Of a stretch of DNA of 9,360 nt, positions 6,256 through 9,360 are shown in pieces. Origin of the DNA: Gammaproteobacteria bacterium (lineage in GTDB: Bacteria > Pseudomonadota > Gammaproteobacteria > Arenicellales > JAANXG01); the NCBI GenBank assembly GCA_018263405.1, contig JAANXG010000136.1, positions 1 to 9,360 of the forward strand, given 5' to 3'. Both the position numbers and the translations under genes were made by a program. Numbering within the stretch: position 1 is the first letter of the stretch; the number at the start of each line of letters is the position of its first letter. The notes beneath the pieces are model-generated. The model was given only the letters and a program-made list of their open reading frames with translations. It had not been told where the DNA came from and did not search any database.

Positions 6256-6834
6256 ATGCGTGCCTGGATATTGGCAAGTGCACTGGGATTGTTGATAGCC
6301 GGCTGTGGTGGCGAACTGTCGTGGCAAACCAATGATATCGGTGGGCTGATGCCACGTCTGAAATTTACGCTCACCAGCGAGAACGGACGAACGGTAACGG
6401 AAAAGCAATACCAGGACACCGTGAACCTCCTTTTCTTCGGGTACACCAGCTGCCCGGACGTGTGCCCCATTACCCTCAGCCGCCTGCGTTCGGTCATCGA
6501 GCGTCTGCCCGCCGACGTCGCGGAGCATGTGCGGGTTCTGTTTGTCAGTGTCGACCCACAACGCGACAACCCTGGGGCCCTTCGCGAGTACACGTCGGTG
6601 TTCGGCAACCATGTCGTCGGCCTCACTGGCACCGAAGCCCAACTGGATGCGCTGACCCAACGCTACCGAACTACATACGGTTACGGAGAACCCGACGAGC
6701 AGGGCAATTACGAAGTCTCCCACGGCAGCGCCGTATATGCATTCGATCAAACCGGCGAGGCCCGGCTACTAATCCGCGATAACGACAGCCTGACGGCCAT
6801 CGTCAATGATATTCGGGTACTAGTACGGACTTGA
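6256..6834 (+). CDS. SCO1/SenC-family copper-binding lipoprotein
   Basis: SCO proteins are thioredoxin-fold copper chaperones or thiol reductases for CuA assembly in cytochrome c oxidase. From ATG 6256 the protein has 192 residues. A lipoprotein signal ends in LLIAGC (Cys17), so it should be anchored on the periplasmic side of the membrane. The copper motif is SCPDVCP (Cys66, Cys70), the third ligand is His156 in VSHGSAVYAFD, and the SVDPQRD segment (98-104) is conserved. AGGAG (6244-6248) is a good ribosome site. The frame is open further upstream, but starts there would lie inside the PCuAC gene and lose the signal peptide. Pairing with PCuAC supports a role in oxidase maturation, although no oxidase gene is in view. 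Confidence 0.94.
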   Translation: MRAWILASALGLLIAGCGGELSWQTNDIGGLMPRLKFTLTSENGRTVTEKQYQDTVNLLFFGYTSCPDVCPITLSRLRSVIERLPADVAEHVRVLFVSVDPQRDNPGALREYTSVFGNHVVGLTGTEAQLDALTQRYRTTYGYGEPDEQGNYEVSHGSAVYAFDQTGEARLLIRDNDSLTAIVNDIRVLVRT

Positions 6835-6850
6835 ATTCGGTCCGAGTTCG

Positions 6851-6872
6851 AAAGCGCCGTGTGCCGGCTTTT
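6851..6872. terminator. weak hairpin between convergent SCO and GGDEF-EAL genes
   Basis: GCCG (6856-6859) pairs with CGGC (6865-6868) across a 5-base loop. The pairing can extend through a bulged C into AAAG with TTTT (6869-6872). It lies in the 41-base gap between two convergent stop codons and could terminate transcripts from both sides. The stem is short and the T-run has only 4 bases. Confidence 0.35.
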
Positions 6873-6875
6873 ACC

Positions 6876-9002
6876 TCATCCCACGGACACGGCTGGACTG
6901 GAGATTAACTGACTGTCCGGCATAGGCTGCGCCAGATAGTTTCCCTGGCCACAATTACAACCCAGATTGCGCAACGTAGTCAGTTGGTAGTCCGTTTCAA
7001 TCCCCTCGGCGATCACGTCAAGCTGCAGCAGATCGGCCATTTTAACGATTGTCTCAATCAACAGGGATTCTTGGGTAGAGTCGCCCAGGCCGGCAATAAA
7101 AGACTGGTCAATTTTAATAATATCTATAGGCAGTCGGGTCAAATAGCTTAACGATGAAAAACCCACGCCAAAGTCATCCAGCGCAAGCTGAACACCCAGC
7201 CTTTTCAGCGCGTTGAGGGTACGCCGAACGTAAGAGGAATCGCCGACCACCGCGTACTCGGTAATTTCAATCACCAATTGGCCCGGTGTCAGGTGATGTT
7301 TCTCGATGGCCCGTGCGAACCGCTCGATGAGGTGTGGAGCACGAAGATGACTGGGATGAATGTTGACGTGAACCGGAATGCTTTTCCCGTTTGCGGCAGG
7401 AGGCAATTGTTTTGCGATACTACAGGCTTTATCGAGCAACCACTTGTCCATCTCGGATAATAATCCCGTTCGTTGCGCAGTTGCGATAAACGCCCTTGCT
7501 GGAACCGGATCCTCGCCCGGCGGGCACCACCGCACAAGGGCTTCCACGCCCGCCATGTCGGAGGAACCATCCAGATGTATTATGGGTTGATAGTATGTCG
7601 CCAGTAGATTCTCATCGAGTGCTCGCTTCAAAGACTGTTCCAGCTTGATTTCTTCCAGTGCCCGGGATCGCATAGACCGGTTGTAGACGACTACCTTGCC
7701 GATGTTTTTCTTTGCTTCTTGTGCTGCTACGTCGGCGTTGCCGATAATCATCTCAGCATCAATACCTTCTTCCCATATCGCGACGCCGATACTGCAGCCA
7801 AGACTCACTTCACGCGACGAAACTTGCATAGTAGCCCCTATTGATTCGGCGATACGCTTGGCCAGCTCAATCGCATTTTCTCGATTGCGTATTTGCGGGG
7901 CCAAAATAATAAACTCGTCACCACCGAATCGAGCTGCGAAATCGTTATCCCTGACCGAGTGCCGTATACGTAAACCGCATTCCATAAGCACGGCATCACC
8001 CGCGGCATGCCCCAGACCATCATTTATTCTTTTGAACCGGTCCATGTCGACGAATAACACTGCAAACGGTTCACCCGAATCCTTGCGAGTATGGATAAGC
8101 TTTCTCAAATTATTCAGGAATAAATTACGATTTGGCAACCGGGTCAAACCATCGTGCGACGCCTGGAATGAACTTCTAAACGCGTAAAGGCGTTGCTCCT
8201 CGTAAAGCTTGGCATTGGCAACCGCTGAGGCGGCTTGTTCTCCGAATAAACTGAGAGCCCGGAGATCATTATCCGTGAAACTTTCTCCGTCCCTGCTAGT
8301 CAGCGTGATTACGCCGAAGAATTCATCGCGGTGAATCATGGGTACGCACATTACGTCGCGACTTGCTCGTTGATCTCGATCCGGGTTCTTGGAAAGTGCC
8401 CCTTCCCGCTTGACCATCACAAGCTCTGCAAGGAACTGATCCGAATCAGAAGATTGTCCGATCTCCGCCACGGTGCGAAATTCGTGCTCCCCCATTGCGA
8501 GCAAAATCTTGGTGCCGCGCGCCCCCAATAAGTCGCGCGCGCAGTGTGTAATCTTTTTCAATACATCGTCCAGCTTGAGTTCCAGATTCATGGACTTGCC
8601 GGCTTCCAGAAGGATATTGAACTCTTCTACGCAGTCGAGGAGTGATTTCGCGAGGACACGCTGCTTGAGCAGTAAGGATGTTAATCTGCGTAGATACAAT
8701 TCCTTTTCAAGGGCGTAACCACCGAACAAAATGACCAAGACAAGAGAACTCACCTGTATCATCGTTGGGGTAATCCACTCGGGGAGCGATGGCTCCTGGG
8801 GCCCCAATGCAATGGCGAAGGCGATCCCAATCGAGATCAAAATGATGATAGCGATGATCCACAACTGAAAACGGCGTTGTTCCACCGCTTCCAGGGTGAG
8901 ATGTTCGGGGTCGCTGATTCCCGCCCATTGTGCGGCTTTCCGCAGCTCTTCTTTAGTAGCCAGTGACGACGATTCTTCGCCGTTTTCCGGCGAAGTCGTC
9001 AT
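6876..9002 (-). CDS. membrane-anchored GAF-GGDEF-EAL cyclic-di-GMP enzyme
   Basis: From ATG 9002 the protein has 708 residues: a charged N terminus, two membrane helices (about 48-66 and 78-97) with a short periplasmic loop, a GAF sensor domain (about 130-265), a GGDEF domain (about 280-440) and an EAL domain (about 455-700). The diguanylate cyclase motif is intact (GGDEF 360-364, metal Asp319 in VDMDRFKRIND), with an RxxD inhibitory site (Arg351, Asp354). The phosphodiesterase residues are also complete: Glu487 (EAL), Asn547, Glu579, Asp609, Asp610, Lys630, Glu666 and Gln686. It may both make and break c-di-GMP. A GTG at 9119 would add 39 residues, but a promoter candidate lies inside that extension, so I prefer 9002. 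No strong Shine-Dalgarno is seen. Base composition appears more AT-rich than in the left half. Confidence 0.93.
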   Translation of the reverse strand: MTTSPENGEESSSLATKEELRKAAQWAGISDPEHLTLEAVEQRRFQLWIIAIIILISIGIAFAIALGPQEPSLPEWITPTMIQVSSLVLVILFGGYALEKELYLRRLTSLLLKQRVLAKSLLDCVEEFNILLEAGKSMNLELKLDDVLKKITHCARDLLGARGTKILLAMGEHEFRTVAEIGQSSDSDQFLAELVMVKREGALSKNPDRDQRASRDVMCVPMIHRDEFFGVITLTSRDGESFTDNDLRALSLFGEQAASAVANAKLYEEQRLYAFRSSFQASHDGLTRLPNRNLFLNNLRKLIHTRKDSGEPFAVLFVDMDRFKRINDGLGHAAGDAVLMECGLRIRHSVRDNDFAARFGGDEFIILAPQIRNRENAIELAKRIAESIGATMQVSSREVSLGCSIGVAIWEEGIDAEMIIGNADVAAQEAKKNIGKVVVYNRSMRSRALEEIKLEQSLKRALDENLLATYYQPIIHLDGSSDMAGVEALVRWCPPGEDPVPARAFIATAQRTGLLSEMDKWLLDKACSIAKQLPPAANGKSIPVHVNIHPSHLRAPHLIERFARAIEKHHLTPGQLVIEITEYAVVGDSSYVRRTLNALKRLGVQLALDDFGVGFSSLSYLTRLPIDIIKIDQSFIAGLGDSTQESLLIETIVKMADLLQLDVIAEGIETDYQLTTLRNLGCNCGQGNYLAQPMPDSQLISSPAVSVG

Positions 9003-9084
9003 ACCGTGCCAGGGAACCTTATCCAATAGCGACTTGACAAGAGTGGCGATCAATTTACTCGGGCAGGAAAGATTGTATCGATCA

Positions 9085-9113
9085 AGTATAGTTAGAATAC
9101 ACAAAAATATTAA
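9085..9113 (-). promoter_or_regulatory. promoter candidate for the GGDEF-EAL gene
   Basis: On the minus strand, TTAATA (9113-9108) and TATACT (9090-9085) are spaced by exactly 17 bases. Transcription would start near 9078, giving a leader of about 76 bases before ATG 9002. This argues against the GTG 9119 start, which would lie upstream of the promoter. Confidence 0.45.
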
Positions 9114-9209
9114 GGGCACCTCTATTCATTGTGGGCGAGAAAGGTTGGGAGACGAAATATTCAAGATCGAGGCGAAATTCGCACGTAATAGCGAGCTATT
9201 GCGAAGGAT

Positions 9210-9238
9210 TTCAACGCGGATATTGGATATTTTGTAAT
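9210..9238 (+). promoter_or_regulatory. weak promoter candidate for the right-edge gene
   Basis: TTCAAC (9210-9215) and TGTAAT (9233-9238) are 17 bases apart. The -10 is good (5 of 6) and the -35 poor (3 of 6). It points to the ORF that starts at 9343. Confidence 0.25.
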
Positions 9239-9342
9239 TTCTCAAAAAGTCCGTGCAATGTCGGCGATCATGTGGGGGTAGGGTTGTCTTTCAGGGACGC
9301 TGTAAGAAGTGGCATAGGGAAGTGCCGTTTACGGAGCTAAGG

Positions 9343-9360
9343 ATGCAATACCTCCCTGTA
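9343..9360 (+). CDS. start of a gene cut by the window edge, possibly siroheme synthase
   Basis: ATG 9343 follows GGAG (9333-9336) with an ideal 6-base spacing. The six visible codons read MQYLPV. Siroheme synthase CysG, and the related stand-alone precorrin-2 dehydrogenase, begin with a similar MDYLPIF or MDYLPLF in gammaproteobacteria as I recall. The ribosome site is clear; the product is a guess from six residues. Confidence 0.42.

Larger units (their letters stand above)
9003..9342. other. intergenic region with no convincing gene
   Basis: These 340 bases separate the GGDEF-EAL gene (minus) from the ORF at the right edge (plus). They are AT-richer than the flanks. Short ORFs exist in several frames, but none has a ribosome site or a recognisable sequence. 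The region most likely holds two divergent promoters and their leaders; candidates are listed separately. I see no terminator, tRNA or repeat. Confidence 0.6.

Noticed and set aside
9003..9119. 39-residue N-terminal extension of the GGDEF-EAL protein from GTG 9119
   Set aside because: The frame is open, but a promoter with 17-base spacing lies within it, and ATG 9002 gives a conventional N terminus before the membrane helices.
9131..9340. 69-codon plus-strand ORF in the right intergenic region
   Set aside because: There is no Shine-Dalgarno, the composition is not protein-like, and it overlaps promoter-like sites. It probably arose by chance.

Overview
The window looks like a piece of chromosome from a gammaproteobacterium-like organism. 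RecG and UbiA read as close relatives of the enterobacterial proteins as I remember them, the genes are densely packed, and the left two thirds is moderately GC-rich. I could not run a search, so the taxonomy is inferred. I see no insertion sequence, phage gene, CRISPR array, tRNA or rRNA.

Layout, left to right. A 5'-truncated recG (3-1277, +) encodes the helicase half of the branch-migration helicase. Its end overlaps or abuts ubiA (1264-2169, +), the membrane prenyltransferase of ubiquinone synthesis. A 147-base gap with a possible promoter leads to an orphan ParA-type ATPase (2317-2955, +). Next comes a complete AmmeMemoRadiSam set in two divergent arms: amrB (Memo family) and amrA (AMMECR1 family) on the minus strand (4338 down to 2981), and amrS (radical SAM) on the plus strand (4517-5611). 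They share a 178-base control region. A copper-delivery pair follows on the plus strand: a periplasmic PCuAC chaperone (about 5802-6251) and, 4 bases later, a lipoprotein of the SCO1/SenC family (6256-6834). Both are typical of cytochrome c oxidase CuA assembly. Converging on them is a long minus-strand gene (9002-6876) for a membrane-anchored GAF-GGDEF-EAL protein with intact cyclic-di-GMP synthase and phosphodiesterase residues. From 9003 to 9342 I find no convincing gene, only promoter-like sites. At the right edge (9343-9360) an ORF with a good Shine-Dalgarno begins MQYLPV, which resembles the start of siroheme synthase (CysG).

How the genes may work together: the nearest thing to an under-described system is the AmmeMemoRadiSam trio, conserved across bacteria and archaea but, to my knowledge, without a settled biochemical role. 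Its Memo protein keeps the three residues that bind metal in human MEMO1 (His, His, Cys), and it sits close to two copper chaperones. The shared control region also holds two very short ORFs, one facing each way. Each has a Shine-Dalgarno, and each stop codon overlaps the start of the next gene (amrB or amrS) as ATGA. The same ATGA joins amrB to amrA. Since neither amrB nor amrS has a good Shine-Dalgarno of its own, translational coupling through leader peptides is a concrete hypothesis. The remaining genes look like ordinary housekeeping or signalling genes.
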